Assembly: GCF_900104115.1 (NCBI RefSeq)
Contig: NZ_FNJM01000008.1
Coordinates: forward strand, 1-64,000
Length of the DNA: 64,000 nt
Reading direction: 5' to 3'
Source of the DNA: Clostridium gasigenes
Lineage (GTDB): Bacteria > Bacillota > Clostridia > Clostridiales > Clostridiaceae
The position numbers and the translations under genes were made by a program. Shown piece by piece: positions 45,385 to 54,074 of the stretch (its first letter is position 1; the number at the start of each line of letters is the position of its first letter). The notes below the pieces were generated by a model, which saw only the letters and a program-made list of their open reading frames with translations, was not told the origin of the DNA and did no database searches.

Positions 45385-45867
45385 ATGGGATTTATACTTA
45401 TTATAATAGGTGCGTTACTTATTCTATTAAATATTAGGGCAATAAAAAAAGAAGATAATTCTTTTAGTTCAATTTTAAAAAGAGAAGAATCTACTGTAAA
45501 TAGAGATTATGATGTGGAGATTATATCAATAAGAAAAGATTTGGCAGAAAGTATTTTTGATATACAAAAAGAAATGGAAGAAATTAAAGCATCAGTATTA
45601 GACATAACTAATAAAGAAAATACAATAAATTATTTAGAAAGTATTGAAGAAAAAATAGAAAAGGACGATATTATAACTAATGATATTAAAGTTGAAGATA
45701 AGAATATTATATCAGAAATAAATTTCGCATATAAGCCTGAAAAAATTAATAAGGTGGATGAAGTGAAAAGGTTAGTTCAAGATGGATTTACAGATGAAGA
45801 AATTTGCACGAAGATGTTTATAGGTAAGGGGGAAGTACTATTAATAAAAGGATTATTCAAAAGTTAA
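45385..45867 (+). CDS. SwrB-like membrane protein (DUF6115-type C terminus)
   Basis: The protein has about 160 residues: an N-terminal membrane helix (GFILIIIGALLILLNI), a charged coiled-coil middle, and a C-terminal helix-turn-helix-like motif (VKRLVQDGFTDEEICTKM, GKGEVLLIKGL). This layout and the place right after the sigma gene match SwrB (YlxL) of Bacillus, which promotes basal-body maturation. ATG 45385 fits the AGAGG site; ATG 45379 is too close to it. Homology to SwrB is inferred from layout and position. Confidence 0.78.
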   Translation: MGFILIIIGALLILLNIRAIKKEDNSFSSILKREESTVNRDYDVEIISIRKDLAESIFDIQKEMEEIKASVLDITNKENTINYLESIEEKIEKDDIITNDIKVEDKNIISEINFAYKPEKINKVDEVKRLVQDGFTDEEICTKMFIGKGEVLLIKGLFKS

Positions 45868-46070
45868 AAAGTGTAGTAGGTTTCCTAAGTGATAGAAAAA
45901 TATTAATGGGAATCGGTATAGGAATGATTATAGCATCAGTAATAATGTTTAGTTATAAATATAACTCCAGTATTTCAGATGATAAAATAGAAGAAAAAGC
46001 AAGAGGATTTGGCATGCACTATGATTATGAGTGTAAAGTTTTATTTGGAGGAGATGATACAAATGATTAG
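45840..46070 (+). CDS. Small single-pass membrane protein with noncanonical (ATT) start
   Basis: A 76-codon frame lies between the SwrB-like gene and flgF. It is open from 45825 and contains a membrane helix (ILMGIGIGMIIASVIMF) and the tail SDDKIEEKARGFGM. It has no ATG, GTG or TTG until ATG 45906, which lies inside the helix region and has no ribosome site. ATT 45840 sits about seven bases after AAGGGGGAAG, so I propose an ATT start. It overlaps the SwrB-like gene by 28 bp, and its stop overlaps the flgF start by 8 bp. The SxxxIxxxAxxxGM pattern resembles small clostridial MltG-like N-terminal regions; that is weak. Confidence 0.6.
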   Translation: MNKRIIQKLKSVVGFLSDRKILMGIGIGMIIASVIMFSYKYNSSISDDKIEEKARGFGMHYDYECKVLFGGDDTND

Positions 46071-46833
46071 AAGTTTATATACAGCAGTATCAGGAATGAT
46101 AACTTTAGAAAATAAGCAGGCAACAATAACAAATAACATAACAAATGCTAATACTACAGGGTTTAAAGGTGATACTTTATCAATGAAAAGCTTTGATGAA
46201 GTTTTAATACAAAATAAGGATAAAATATCTGGCGGGCATAATGTAAAAAATCCAATAGGAACTCTTAGCCTTGGTACAAAAATTGATAGTATAGATACTA
46301 GATTTACACAAGGTCTATTAAAGTCAACAAATAAACCTACGGATTTAGCTATAGATGGAAGAGGTTTTTTTGCAGTTAAAAGCGGGGATCAAACAGTTTT
46401 TACTAGAGATGGTAGCTTTAGAGTTAAAAATGATGGGTACTTAGTTACAAATGGTGGTGATCCTGTTTTAGGTATAAATAAAAGTACTGGAGCAATGGAG
46501 CCAATTTTTGTTGGAACTGATAATTTTGTAATTGATAATAATAATGGGGTTAATGTTAATGGAAAATCCACACATTCATTAGCCTTAGCAGATTTTAAGG
46601 ATTATAAAACTTTGAAAAAAGTTGGGGATAATCAATATACTTCAGAAAATCCAGTTTATAATACACAGGTACTGGCAAATCAGGGAGCTTTAGAACAATC
46701 AAATATTAATCTTTCAAATGAAATGGTAGAAATGATTACTACAATGAGAAGTTTTGAAACAAATCAAAAGATGATACAGACTATTGATGAGTCACTAGGA
46801 AAGGCAGCTAATGAAGTTGGAGCTGTTAGATAA
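46063..46833 (+). CDS. flgF: Flagellar basal-body rod protein FlgF (FlhO-type)
   Basis: A 256-residue rod/hook family protein starting IRSLYTAVSGMITLENKQ. It continues with NNITNANTTGFKGD, a central D1 region (DGRGFFAV, FTRDGSFRV) and a C-terminal NLSNEMVEMITTMRSFETNQK. ATG 46063 follows GGAGGAG; longer upstream starts overlap the small ORF. FlgF versus FlgG is assigned by order and by the close FlgG match of the next gene. Confidence 0.87.
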   Translation: MIRSLYTAVSGMITLENKQATITNNITNANTTGFKGDTLSMKSFDEVLIQNKDKISGGHNVKNPIGTLSLGTKIDSIDTRFTQGLLKSTNKPTDLAIDGRGFFAVKSGDQTVFTRDGSFRVKNDGYLVTNGGDPVLGINKSTGAMEPIFVGTDNFVIDNNNGVNVNGKSTHSLALADFKDYKTLKKVGDNQYTSENPVYNTQVLANQGALEQSNINLSNEMVEMITTMRSFETNQKMIQTIDESLGKAANEVGAVR

Positions 46834-46861
46834 TAAACAGGATTAAAAGGGAGTGGAAATA

Positions 46862-47635
46862 GTGTTAAGAACTTTATGGACAGCTAAAAGTGGAATGAAT
46901 GCTAATCAAGAAAAATTAGATTCTATATCAAATAATTTAGCAAATTCAACAACTATAGGATATAAAAAAGCAGAAGTTGGATTTCAAGATTTATTAACAG
47001 AAAGTTTAGATAGAAAAGGTTATGCTATAAATAATAAAGAATCAGTTATAGGGACAGGTATAAAGACTGGAGAATGGTATAGAGATAATAGTCAGGGGCA
47101 ATTAATGGAAACATTAAGAAGTACTGATATAGCAATAGATGGGACTGGATATTTTAGGGTGATATCTTCAAATGGAGAAAGTGCATATACAAGAGATGGA
47201 GCATTTGCTGTAGATGGAGCAGGAAGTCTTGTAGATGCAAGAGGAAATAAATTGGACATTCAATATGCTAATGGCTTTAGCAGTGATAATGTGAAGTTTA
47301 CAAAGGATAATTTCTTGATTGATAAAGAAGGTTCAGTTCATTTAAAACAAAATGATACTTTTTTAAAAATCGGAGAAATACCTGTTTATAGCGCAGTTGG
47401 AGATAAAGCATTTGTATCTATAGGAGACAATTTATTTCAACCAGTGAATGGAACAGAAGTTTTCAGAACAAGGAATGCTAATTTATCACAAGGATTTACT
47501 GAAGGGTCAAATGTTGATATAGCAGAAGAATTCGCAGATATGATAGTTACTCAAAGAAGCTTTGAATTAAGTTCAAGAGGGGTAAAAACTGCAGATGAAA
47601 TGTGGGGAATGGTAAATAATTTAAGAGCTAGATAG
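46862..47635 (+). CDS. flgG: Flagellar basal-body rod protein FlgG
   Basis: A 257-residue distal-rod protein starting LRTLWTAKSGMNANQEKLD from GTG 46862, eight bases after GGGAG; GTG 46853 would add three residues. SNNLANSTTIGYKK, DGTGYFRV, YTRDGAFAVDGAG and the C-terminal SNVDIAEEFADMIVTQRSFELSSR are diagnostic. Last gene of the operon. Confidence 0.92.
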   Translation: MLRTLWTAKSGMNANQEKLDSISNNLANSTTIGYKKAEVGFQDLLTESLDRKGYAINNKESVIGTGIKTGEWYRDNSQGQLMETLRSTDIAIDGTGYFRVISSNGESAYTRDGAFAVDGAGSLVDARGNKLDIQYANGFSSDNVKFTKDNFLIDKEGSVHLKQNDTFLKIGEIPVYSAVGDKAFVSIGDNLFQPVNGTEVFRTRNANLSQGFTEGSNVDIAEEFADMIVTQRSFELSSRGVKTADEMWGMVNNLRAR

Positions 47636-47647
47636 TGTTCTTAATAT

Positions 47648-47690
47648 AGTGGTAACTAAGTATACAATTATTTAGTTACCACTTTTTTTA
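47648..47690 (+). terminator. Terminator of the flagellar operon
   Basis: A perfect 12-bp stem (AGTGGTAACTAA with TTAGTTACCACT) and a T tract. It is the first clear intrinsic terminator after the flgB start about 25 kb upstream. Confidence 0.92.
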
Positions 47691-47764
47691 TTTATAACTA
47701 AAATTAATTTGAAAGTTATTTATTTGGATATGCCTTATATATATAATTTAAATTTATAATTACT

Positions 47765-47796
47765 AAAAAAAGAAAGCCTCATAAAAGAGGCCTTCT
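47765..47796 (-). terminator. Terminator of the pyrophosphatase gene
   Basis: Read on the minus strand, AGGCCTC and GAGGCTT pair around a 6-nt loop and are followed by TTCTTTTTTT. It lies six bases beyond the stop of the gene at 47802-49442. Confidence 0.8.
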
Positions 47797-47801
47797 AAAT
47801 A

Positions 47802-49442
47802 TTAAGATGAAGTTATAGCTGTAGTAATCGGTGGTACAACTTGTTTCTTTCTTGAAAGTACTCCAGGAAGGAAAGCACCTTTATCTTTTAATTCTACTTT
47901 GAAAGCTTTTTCTACTATTTCAGGTTTTTCGCCTGCAACTAGTATTTGTGAACCCTCATTTAATATGTCTGTTAATAACAACATTACCATATCAAGGTTA
48001 GCTTCCTTAGCTTTAGTTTCCATATAGCTAAGCATTTCATCTTTAAGTGGCATGAAACCTTCAATATCCATAGTATTAACTTGTGCAATACCAACTTTTA
48101 TATCCTCTATTTGGAATGGTTTAAAATCTTGATTAAATATTTGAGGAACAGTTTTTCCTTTTAAAGAAGTTCCTGCTTTAAACATTTCTTTAGCAAACTC
48201 TTCAATGTTAATTTCTGCTATTTCAGAAAGCTTTTTGCACATATTTTTATCTTGGTAAGTGCATGTTGGGCTTCTAAATAATAGTGTATCTGAAATTATA
48301 GCTCCACATAAAAGTCCCGCAGCTTGTTTTGATGGTCTAATACCATTTTCAAAGAAACTTTTACCAACTATTGTTGAAGTGCTCCCAAGGGGTTCATTTC
48401 TAAAGAAGATAGGATTACTTGTTTGAATATCAGCAACTCTATGATGATCGATGATTTCAAGAATTTCTGCATCTTCAAGTCCATCAATAGATTGACCTCT
48501 TTCGTTATGATCTACTTGAATTATTTTCTTTTTATAGTTTGAAATTAAATGATATCTTGAAACTGTTCCAAGTACTCTTCCATTAGAATCAGTTACAGGA
48601 TAACTTCTAAATCTAGTTTCAGCCATTATACCTCTAATATCATCTACTAAATCATCACTTGAGAAAGTGATAAGATTATCTCGAATCATAACATAACCTA
48701 CAGGTATGCTTTGAACAATAAGTCTTGAAGTAGTGAATGAATCATGTGGTGTTACAATAATAGTAATGTTTTTATCTTTAGCTTTTTCGATAATTTCATC
48801 ATTTGGTGTATGTGAGCCAGTTACTATCATTAATGAAATTTCAATATCCAGCAAAGCATCTTGAGCTTCGTGTCTATCGCCAACTATTGCAATATCACCT
48901 TTATCAATATATCCCTTCATACTATCTGGTTGCATAGCAGTAACTACTATTTTTCCAGGAAATGAAGATTTTGAGTCACTTATGTATGATTCTTTAGCTG
49001 AAAGAGTATCAATTATGTTATCAAGAGATGTATTACTTTTTGAAAGTATAGTATTATCCCATATGTCCATATAACATGAAGTTAAGTTAGATACCGCTAA
49101 AACACCTAGTAAATGATCGTTACAATCAGCAACAGGTAAAGTTTTAATGTTTTTATCCTTCATTATGTTCCAAGCCATCTTTAAAGAGATGTCAGGGGAG
49201 ACTGGGCTAATAGTATCAAATTGTAAATCTTCAACTTTTAATTTAACAGTTTTTAGATATTGTGGAGCTTCTACACCGAAATAATCAAGAATATATTGAG
49301 TTTCTTGACTTACATCTCCAAGCCTAACAGGAATTGCAGGTAAGTTTCCAGTTTTATTTTTAAACTCAGCATATGAAAAAGCTGCGCATATTGAATCAGA
49401 GTCAGGGTTTTTATGTCCAGTTACGTATATTATGTCCTTCAA
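47802..49442 (-). CDS. ppaC: Manganese-dependent inorganic pyrophosphatase with CBS and DRTGG domains
   Basis: This 546-residue family II pyrophosphatase begins IYVTGHKNPDSDSICAAFSYAEF (DHH metal site). A CBS-DRTGG-CBS regulatory insert occupies about residues 70-300, and the DHH core resumes with IIDHHRVAD and GSTSTIVG. The C-terminal DHHA2 domain ends the protein. The insert binds adenine nucleotides in characterised clostridial enzymes, so PPi hydrolysis is energy-sensing. The minus-strand start is preceded by TAGGAGG. Confidence 0.95.
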   Translation of the reverse strand: MKDIIYVTGHKNPDSDSICAAFSYAEFKNKTGNLPAIPVRLGDVSQETQYILDYFGVEAPQYLKTVKLKVEDLQFDTISPVSPDISLKMAWNIMKDKNIKTLPVADCNDHLLGVLAVSNLTSCYMDIWDNTILSKSNTSLDNIIDTLSAKESYISDSKSSFPGKIVVTAMQPDSMKGYIDKGDIAIVGDRHEAQDALLDIEISLMIVTGSHTPNDEIIEKAKDKNITIIVTPHDSFTTSRLIVQSIPVGYVMIRDNLITFSSDDLVDDIRGIMAETRFRSYPVTDSNGRVLGTVSRYHLISNYKKKIIQVDHNERGQSIDGLEDAEILEIIDHHRVADIQTSNPIFFRNEPLGSTSTIVGKSFFENGIRPSKQAAGLLCGAIISDTLLFRSPTCTYQDKNMCKKLSEIAEINIEEFAKEMFKAGTSLKGKTVPQIFNQDFKPFQIEDIKVGIAQVNTMDIEGFMPLKDEMLSYMETKAKEANLDMVMLLLTDILNEGSQILVAGEKPEIVEKAFKVELKDKGAFLPGVLSRKKQVVPPITTAITSS

Positions 49443-49688
49443 AGTTGTTACCTCCTAAATATTATATTTATATAGTACTATTTTATATATAGGAGAGAGT
49501 TTTGTAAAGAGTTCTATAAAATAATAGTTTCTAAAATGATATATATTTAAAAGAAATAAAAATAAATACAAAAATAAAAATAACAGAATATTTTATTATT
49601 ATGGAAAAAAAAATATAATAGGGATATAATAAAAAACATAATAGGGACTTTATAGTTATAAAATTGCAAAAAAAAGGGGGCTATTAAA

Positions 49689-50993
49689 ATGAAAAAAGTT
49701 AAAATTGCTTTGCTGGGGCTAGGCAATGTCGGTTGTGGTGTTTGGAAGATTTTAAATTCAAACAAAGAAGAAATACAAAAACGTTCTGGTTATGAGATTG
49801 AAGTAGCTAAAATTTTGGTAAGAGAGACTAAAAAGGATAGAGGGGTTATTGTACCAGAAGAAATTTTAACAACGGATTTTAATGAAATATTAAATGACAA
49901 AGACATTAAAATTGTAATTGAGGTAATGGGTGGCATAGAACCGGCAAGAGAGTATATGTTAAAAGCTATGGATAAGAAGAAACATATAGTAACTGCAAAT
50001 AAAATGCTTCTTGCAACTGGCGGGGATGAAATTTTTGAAAAGGCTGATAGCATGGGAGTAATGTTTCATTATGAAGCAAGTGTTGCTGGGGGAATACCAA
50101 TTATTAATGGTATAAACGAAAGTTTAACAGCTAACAAAGTTGAGCAATTATATGGAATAGTTAATGGAACTACTAATTATATATTAAGTAAAATGGAAAC
50201 AGAGGGCTTAAGCTTTAAAGCAGCATTAGATGAAGCAACAGAGAAAGGTTATGCAGAGGCAGATCCAATTTCAGATATAGAAGGTTTTGATGCTCAATAT
50301 AAATTAGCTATTTTATCATCTTTAGCTTTTGGAACTAAAATAGATGTAGAGAATGTTTATAGAGAAGGTATAACAAATATAAAATCAATAGATATGGATT
50401 ATGCAAAAGAGTTTAAAATGGTAATTAAATTACTAGCAATAGTAAAAGATGTTAATGGGAAATTAGAACTTAGAGTTCATCCAACAATGATTCCTAAAAA
50501 TCATCCTCTAGCAAATGTATATGATTCATTTAACGCAATTTTTATAAAGGGGAATGCAGTTGGTGATTTAATGTTTTATGGAAGAGGAGCAGGAGATCTG
50601 CCAACAGGAAGTGCTGTAGTTAGTGACTTGATTTCTATATTAAGAAGTAATATAGATTTAGAAAATATAAACCCAGTAGTTAAAAATAATTTATGGGATA
50701 AAAAAATAAGGGATATTAGAAGTGTAGAAAGTAAATATTATATTAGAACAACAGTAGAAGATAAGCCTGGAGTTTTAGGTGAAATAACTACTATTTTAGG
50801 GGATTGTGGTATAAGTTTACGTTCAGTTATACAAAGAGGGGTGGAAAGCCCACAGCATGATAAGGTAACACTTGTACTTGTAACTCACTATACAAAAGAA
50901 GCTAAAGTTATAGAAGCTATAGATGAAATTTATGAACTTAAAACAGTAAAGAAAATAGATAATATTATAAGAATAGAAGATTTTAAAAACTAA
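49689..50993 (+). CDS. hom: Homoserine dehydrogenase
   Basis: Hom reduces aspartate semialdehyde to homoserine. The 434-residue protein has the NAD(P) motif GLGNVGCG (11-18) and the catalytic core YEASVAGGIPII and GIVNGTTNYIL. A C-terminal ACT domain (about 352-430, VEDKPGVLGEITTILG) is probably for threonine feedback. AAAAAAGGGGG precedes the ATG. A terminator separates it from the P-type ATPase gene. Confidence 0.96.
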   Translation: MKKVKIALLGLGNVGCGVWKILNSNKEEIQKRSGYEIEVAKILVRETKKDRGVIVPEEILTTDFNEILNDKDIKIVIEVMGGIEPAREYMLKAMDKKKHIVTANKMLLATGGDEIFEKADSMGVMFHYEASVAGGIPIINGINESLTANKVEQLYGIVNGTTNYILSKMETEGLSFKAALDEATEKGYAEADPISDIEGFDAQYKLAILSSLAFGTKIDVENVYREGITNIKSIDMDYAKEFKMVIKLLAIVKDVNGKLELRVHPTMIPKNHPLANVYDSFNAIFIKGNAVGDLMFYGRGAGDLPTGSAVVSDLISILRSNIDLENINPVVKNNLWDKKIRDIRSVESKYYIRTTVEDKPGVLGEITTILGDCGISLRSVIQRGVESPQHDKVTLVLVTHYTKEAKVIEAIDEIYELKTVKKIDNIIRIEDFKN

Positions 50994-50996
50994 TCA

Positions 50997-51052
50997 TGGC
51001 TAAGGGATATTTAAAAAACAACTAGCCAGATTATTTAAGCTCCTTTATTCAC
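50997..51052 (+). repeat. Intergenic palindromic repeat, copy 1
   Basis: GGCTAAGGGATATTT, then AACAACTAGCCAG, then ATTTAAGCTCCTTT. The ends pair imperfectly (AAGGGA with TCCTTT). It shares order and many bases with copy 2 at 51142-51218 and with the arms of the element at 62215-62399. Confidence 0.5.
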
Positions 51053-51054
51053 AC

Positions 51055-51090
51055 AAATAGCAATGCATACATATGCATTGCTATTTTTTT
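51055..51090 (+). terminator. Intrinsic terminator after hom
   Basis: A near-perfect stem of 15 bp (AAATAGCAATGCATA with TATGCATTGCTATTT) with a two-base centre, then T run. Confidence 0.9.
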
Positions 51091-51141
51091 GTTGCGAAAA
51101 TCCTCATAAATTTATTAAATTCTAATATATATTATTAGAGA

Positions 51142-51218
51142 AGGCTTAGGGATCCACAAAAAAATAACTAGTCACAATATTTGATTTGTTATTTTATTTA
51201 AGCTCCCTTATTTAAGGA
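51142..51218 (+). repeat. Intergenic palindromic repeat, copy 2
   Basis: GGCTTAGGGATCC, an A run, AAATAACTAGTCA (51162-51174), then GTTATTTTATTTAAGCTCCCTTA. GGGA/TCCC and AAATAAC/GTTATTT pair, so it folds as an imperfect hairpin. CTTAGGGATCC also occurs inverted at 62389-62399 and AAATAACTAGTCA at 62232-62244. It ends just before the ribosome site of the ATPase gene, so it may also act in its mRNA leader. Confidence 0.5.
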
Positions 51219-51227
51219 GGAAAATCA

Positions 51228-53777
51228 GTGATACAAGAAAGAGAGGTTAGTCGTGGACTAACTACAAAAGAAGCAGAGAAAAGAAGCATAAACTATGGAT
51301 TAAATGAGTTAAAACATAAAAAGAAAACATCTCCAATAGTAATATTTTTAGCACAATTTAATGATTTTATAGTTTGGGTACTAATAGGTGCAACTGTAAT
51401 TTCAGGAATAATTGGGGATAAAGCGGATGCAATAACTATTTTAATAATAGTAGTTGTAAATGCTATTTTAGGGTTTGTTCAAGAATATAAAACAGAGAGA
51501 TCTCTAGAGGCATTAAAGGAACTTGCGGCTCCAACTTGTAAAGTTATAAGAGATGGTTCCCTAAAAGTATTAAATTCAATAGAATTAACTATTGGTGATT
51601 TAGTTATTCTTGAAGTTGGAGATAGAATTCCGGCAGATGGAACTTTTATTGAAGCTTCATCGATGATGATTGATGAATCACTTTTAACAGGGGAATCAGC
51701 TGGAGTATCAAAAGATACTCGAAAAGGTAAAAATGAATGTTTTATGGGAACTACTATATTAAAAGGTAGAGGTATAATGCTAGTTGACTCCATTGGTATG
51801 AGAACAGAAATGGGTAAAATAGCAGATTTATTAGATAATATAGAAGAAGAAAAATCACCGCTTAAAGAAAGATTAGATTCCTTAGGTAAAGTTTTAGTTG
51901 CACTATGCCTAGTTATATGTGTAGTAGTAACAGTTTTAGGCATAATGCGTGGAAATGATATAACTGAAATGTTTTTACTTGGAGTGTCACTTGCAGTTGC
52001 AGCTATTCCAGAAGGGCTTGCAGCTATTGTAACTGTTGCTTTAGCTTTAGGGGTTTCAAGGATGCTTAAAAGAAATGCATTGATTAGAAAGTTGCCAGCT
52101 GTGGAAACACTTGGATGTACTTCAGTAATTTGTTCTGATAAAACAGGAACATTAACACAAAATAAAATGACTGTAAAAGAAATGTATATGAATGGGAAAA
52201 TATATGAATTAGAAAAGGAAAAGCTTGCAGAACATATTATGTTAATGAAAGCATTTATTTATTGTAATGACTGTAATTATAATTTTAAAGTTAAAAATAT
52301 AGAAGAGGCTTTGCATGGAGATCCAACAGAAACAGCTTTAATTAAAGGTTTTTTTAAGGATGTTCCATTACTTGAAAGCTTTGTAGTAAATGCAAATAGA
52401 GTATTTGACATTCCTTTTGACTCAACTAGAAAAATGATGACAGTTATTATGAGAGAGGATGGCAAAGAAACTTGCTACATGAAAGGTGCGCCGGAGAGAG
52501 TAATAGATAAGTGTACCCATATTCTTGAGCAGGGGAAAGTAAAACCATTAACTCCTCAAAAGAAAAAGCAAGTTGCATCATATATTGAATCTATGTCAAA
52601 TAGGGCTTTAAGGTGTATTGCAGCAGCTTATAAAGATGAGGAATTAGTTAAAAATGAGAGAGTAGAAAATGGGCTTGTATTTTTAGGGGTGGCTGGAAGT
52701 ATGGATCCACCTAGGCTAGAAGTTAGAGATGCGGTTATGAAGTGTAAACTTGCAGGAATAAAACCTGTTATGATTACAGGTGATCATAAAAATACTGCAC
52801 TAGCTATTGCTAAGGCTATAAATATTTGCAGTAGCGATGATCAAGTTTTAACTGGTGATGAAATAGAGAAATTAAGTGAAGAAGAGTTAATGAAAAAAGT
52901 TGATAATGTAAGGGTATTTGCAAGGGTATCACCAAATCATAAATTAAGGATAGTTAAAGCATTTAAAAAAAGAAATAATATAGTGGCAATGACTGGTGAT
53001 GGAGTTAATGATGCGCCTGCAATTAAAGAAGCTGATATTGGAATAGCGATGGGGATATCAGGAACAGATGTTACTAAGGAAGCGGCAGCAATGGTTCTTA
53101 TGGATGATAATTTTGCAACTATAGTTTCGGCTATAGAAGAAGGTAGAGTTATATATGATAATATAAGAAAATTTATAAGATATCTTTTATCTTGTAATTT
53201 AGGAGAAGTTTTAACAATGTTTTTGGCAACTCTTTTCTACTTACCAAATCCACTTACTCCAATACAAATATTATTTGTTAATTTAGCAACAGATGGTTTG
53301 CCAGCTATTGCACTTGGAGTGGATCCGGCAGATAAGGACATTATGGATCAACAACCAAGATCAAAAGGAGAAAGTATTTTTGCAAGAGGGCTTTGGTCAA
53401 AAATAGTAGTAAGAGGATGTTTAATTGGTATATGCACGCTGTTATCATTTATGGTAGGCAGATATTATAATTATGATTTAGTTACATGTAGAACACTAGC
53501 ATTAACAACTCTTGTGGTATCACAACTTTTACATGTCTTTGAATGTAGATCAGAAAGACATTCAATATTTGAAATAAAGATATTCTCAAACCCATGGCTT
53601 GTAGGTTCTGTTGCAATATCAATGATAATGGTCTTAAGTATACTTTATATACCATTTTTATCAGGGGTATTTAATACAGTAGCATTAAATATAGGACAAT
53701 GGATGCTTGTTTTATTTTTCTCAGGAGTAATATTCATTATAAATAGTGTATACTTACTTATAAAATCTAAAAAATAA
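51228..53777 (+). CDS. Calcium-type P-type cation ATPase
   Basis: This 849-residue P2-type ATPase probably exports Ca2+. It has an N-terminal cation ATPase domain, the A-domain TGES (LLTGESAG), the M4 ion motif PEGLAAIVT, phosphorylated aspartate D304 in SDKTGTLT, KGAPERV, GDGVNDAPAI, and M6 NLATDGLPAIALG. These M4/M6 residues fit SERCA/PMCA-like calcium pumps, although Mn2+ or Na+ transport cannot be excluded. The start is GTG 51228 after AAGGAGG. Confidence 0.93.
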   Translation: MIQEREVSRGLTTKEAEKRSINYGLNELKHKKKTSPIVIFLAQFNDFIVWVLIGATVISGIIGDKADAITILIIVVVNAILGFVQEYKTERSLEALKELAAPTCKVIRDGSLKVLNSIELTIGDLVILEVGDRIPADGTFIEASSMMIDESLLTGESAGVSKDTRKGKNECFMGTTILKGRGIMLVDSIGMRTEMGKIADLLDNIEEEKSPLKERLDSLGKVLVALCLVICVVVTVLGIMRGNDITEMFLLGVSLAVAAIPEGLAAIVTVALALGVSRMLKRNALIRKLPAVETLGCTSVICSDKTGTLTQNKMTVKEMYMNGKIYELEKEKLAEHIMLMKAFIYCNDCNYNFKVKNIEEALHGDPTETALIKGFFKDVPLLESFVVNANRVFDIPFDSTRKMMTVIMREDGKETCYMKGAPERVIDKCTHILEQGKVKPLTPQKKKQVASYIESMSNRALRCIAAAYKDEELVKNERVENGLVFLGVAGSMDPPRLEVRDAVMKCKLAGIKPVMITGDHKNTALAIAKAINICSSDDQVLTGDEIEKLSEEELMKKVDNVRVFARVSPNHKLRIVKAFKKRNNIVAMTGDGVNDAPAIKEADIGIAMGISGTDVTKEAAAMVLMDDNFATIVSAIEEGRVIYDNIRKFIRYLLSCNLGEVLTMFLATLFYLPNPLTPIQILFVNLATDGLPAIALGVDPADKDIMDQQPRSKGESIFARGLWSKIVVRGCLIGICTLLSFMVGRYYNYDLVTCRTLALTTLVVSQLLHVFECRSERHSIFEIKIFSNPWLVGSVAISMIMVLSILYIPFLSGVFNTVALNIGQWMLVLFFSGVIFIINSVYLLIKSKK

Positions 53778-53814
53778 TTTTAAACAAGTCTTAGGGAGAT
53801 GCAAGGAAATAAAT

Positions 53815-53858
53815 AGAGTGATAAAAGTAAAAAAATATACTTTTATCACTCTTATTTA
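53815..53858 (+). terminator. Intrinsic terminator after the P-type ATPase
   Basis: A 15-bp stem (AGAGTGATAAAAGTA with TACTTTTATCACTCT), 8-nt loop and a T-rich tail. A CTTAGGGA sequence upstream (53790) resembles the start of the intergenic repeat family. Confidence 0.85.
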
Positions 53859-54074
53859 ATTTAGAAATTAAATAAGACACTTTAAAAAAGATTAATTGGC
53901 TAGTATATTATTTTCTTTTAGTGCCATAAATAGGGAAAAAACTAATATTTTTAAAAATAAATTGTGTTTCTGTGAAAAACACTTGTGCACAAATAAAAGA
54001 CATGATAATATAATATAATAGGATGGAAAATAAAAGAATAGATGTAAAAATCAAAAAAAACTTGGGGTGGGTAT

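Noticed and set aside
45906..46070. ATG 45906 as the start of the small membrane ORF
   Set aside because: No ribosome site precedes it, and starting there removes the basic residues before the membrane helix.
54009..54014. TATAAT as the -10 box of thrC
   Set aside because: Several overlapping TATAAT-like words occur in this AT-rich stretch and none has a -35 box at proper spacing, so I could not choose one.
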